In this document: positions 27,968-29,076 of the stretch, in pieces
How the letters are laid out: the number at the start of each line of letters is the position of its first letter
How positions within the stretch are numbered: the first letter of the stretch is position 1
Source: Fragilaria crotonensis
Taxonomy: Eukaryota > Bacillariophyta > Fragilariophyceae > Fragilariales > Fragilariaceae
DNA: 29,076 nt
NCBI GenBank assembly: GCA_022925895.1
Contig: JAKSYS010000739.1
Location: 1-29,076 of the forward strand
Reading direction: 5' to 3'
The notes under the pieces: model-generated
What the model was told of the DNA's origin: nothing
What the model saw: the letters and a program-made list of their open reading frames with translations, nothing else
The model's database searches: none
Made by a program: the position numbers and the translations under genes

Positions 27968-29076
27968 TTATGCCTTCACTTCCTGATACGCCCACTTCAA
28001 CCATGGCATGAGTGCTTCAACATCAGCCTTCTCCACTGTTGATCCGCACCAGATACGAATAGATGGAGGAGCATCACGGTAACCGCCGATATCGTAGGCA
28101 ACCTTTTCCTTCTCAAGCAAGGAAACCACCTTCTTGATCTGAGCGGCATCCAAGTCCATCGTGAGGCACACGGAAGTCGAGGATCTGACGGCAGGATCCT
28201 TGGCCAAAAGTGAATCCATTCGTTCTCGGCAACAAACTCTCGATCACTCCAAGGTTGTCCAAGCTCCTCTGGATCAGGGCGGAACACCTCCGATGGAGGT
28301 CGCCCACTGAAGGGCATCAATGTAATCTTCGACACTGATCATGGAAGGCGTGTTGATTGTGGCTCCCTGGAAGATGGATTCATCAACCTTGCCCTTCTTT
28401 GTCATACGGAAAATCTTGGGCAGAGGACGGTTAGGTGGTGTATAGGATTCCAAGCGCTCAACAGCGCGAGGACTCAAGATGAGGACACCGTGCGCACCTT
28501 CACCTCCTAGGACCTTTTGCCAGGAGTAGGTAGTGACATCTAACTTCTCCCATGGCATGTTCATGGCAAAGCAAGCTGAGGTGGCATCGCAAAGGGTAAG
28601 GCCCGTTCGGTTGTCGGAGATGAAATCGCAGCCGTCAGGGACACGGACCCCAGAGGTTGTTCCATTGAAGGTAAAACAGATGTCATGATCAGGGTTGGTT
28701 TGTGTGAGGTCAGGAGTTCCCGTAGTCGGCAGTGTACTCGTTAACCTGGACACTGTCTCTTAGCTTCAAGTGTGAAATAGCATCACCAAACCATCCCTTT
28801 CCGAACGATTCCCAGTGGCAGATGTCGACATTACGTTGTCCCAACATGTTCCACATGGCCATTTCGTAGGCACCCGTGTCGGAGGCAGGGACAATGCCAA
28901 GGAGGTAGTTGTCAGGGACACCGAGGATGCGCTTGGACTCCTCAATTGCCAGAACCAATCGTTCCTTACCAATCTTGGAGCGGTGAGAACGTCCCAATAT
29001 GCGGGTATCCAGTGCGGCCAAATCGTAGCCGGGTCGCTTCTTGCATGGTCCAGAAGAGAATTCAGGATTTACTGGC
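27968..29076 (-). CDS. serC: Phosphoserine aminotransferase, N-terminus beyond the window, frame broken
   Basis: PLP enzyme of serine synthesis: 3-phosphohydroxypyruvate plus glutamate gives O-phosphoserine plus 2-oxoglutarate. Reading leftward from the window edge: [92 protein letters not shown] with the PLP-binding Lys, [19 protein letters not shown], and the C-terminal [15 protein letters not shown] to YQEVKA. This matches the SerC subfamily known from alphaproteobacteria and Methanosarcina rather than the E. coli type. The frame breaks at G3 (complement of 28719-28721, one extra base) and three times in 80 bp (near 28279-28287, 28234-28236 and 28216-28217, each one base short). Similarity resumes after each break, so sequence error is plausible; a decayed copy is the alternative. 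The targeting peptide lies outside the window. Confidence 0.92.

Overview
The window is nuclear DNA of a photosynthetic stramenopile, most probably a diatom. The evidence is long intergenic spaces, GTAAGT...AG introns, an ERGIC3/Erv46-type secretory protein, a mitochondrial acyl carrier protein, and three proteins whose N-terminal signal peptide ends in an ASAFAP-like motif with Phe at the expected cleavage position (DS-FSTP, EG-FVSP, FS-FQPIP), the diatom plastid-import signature. The species cannot be read from the sequence.

Left arm, 1-6604: a small acidic, probably plastid-targeted membrane protein (216-710, +), a 696-residue TPR protein of kinesin-light-chain style (1109-3199, -), a gene-poor 2 kb gap, and an Mpv17/PMP22-type membrane protein (5185-6201, -) with a GTAC-rich upstream region.

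Middle, 6605-21801: a nested transposon complex filling half of the window. The outer element is an LTR retrotransposon with a 5' LTR at 6605-7502 (TGATAG...CTATCA), a TGG primer-binding start, a structured leader, a broken Gag-like reading frame ending in a CCHC zinc knuckle, no recognisable pol, a polypurine tract (11681-11688), and a 3' LTR from 11689. That 3' LTR is cut in two (11689-12147 and 21355-21801) by a 9.2 kb insertion, 12148-21354. The insertion has 23-bp terminal inverted repeats (22/23 identical), a candidate 4-bp target duplication GTGC, clustered subterminal CCTGAACT-type repeats at both ends, and its own genes. On the minus strand a long fragmented gene carries a GNAT-like domain and a Cys/His/Asp peptidase-like domain. 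A second minus-strand gene contains GTAAGT introns, and a small plus-strand ORF lies between them. No known transposase is recognisable. This inner element is the best candidate for an undescribed system. Its right 2 kb is non-coding, with a 93-bp tandem array and a larger duplication.

Right arm, 21802-29076: an ERGIC3/Erv46-like cargo receptor (22067-23602, +), mitochondrial ACP (23757-24110, -), a plastid DUF760 protein (24875-26131, -), a 7-bp minisatellite, a single-pass membrane protein with an RS-rich tail (26907-27524, +), a diverged 115-bp duplication, and phosphoserine aminotransferase (27968 to beyond the right edge, -).

Three of the conserved genes (ERGIC3, DUF760, SerC) and the gag carry isolated single-base frame breaks, mostly in short homopolymers, that keep family similarity on both sides. 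Consensus-sequence errors are a serious alternative to true pseudogenisation. The frames are described as they stand.
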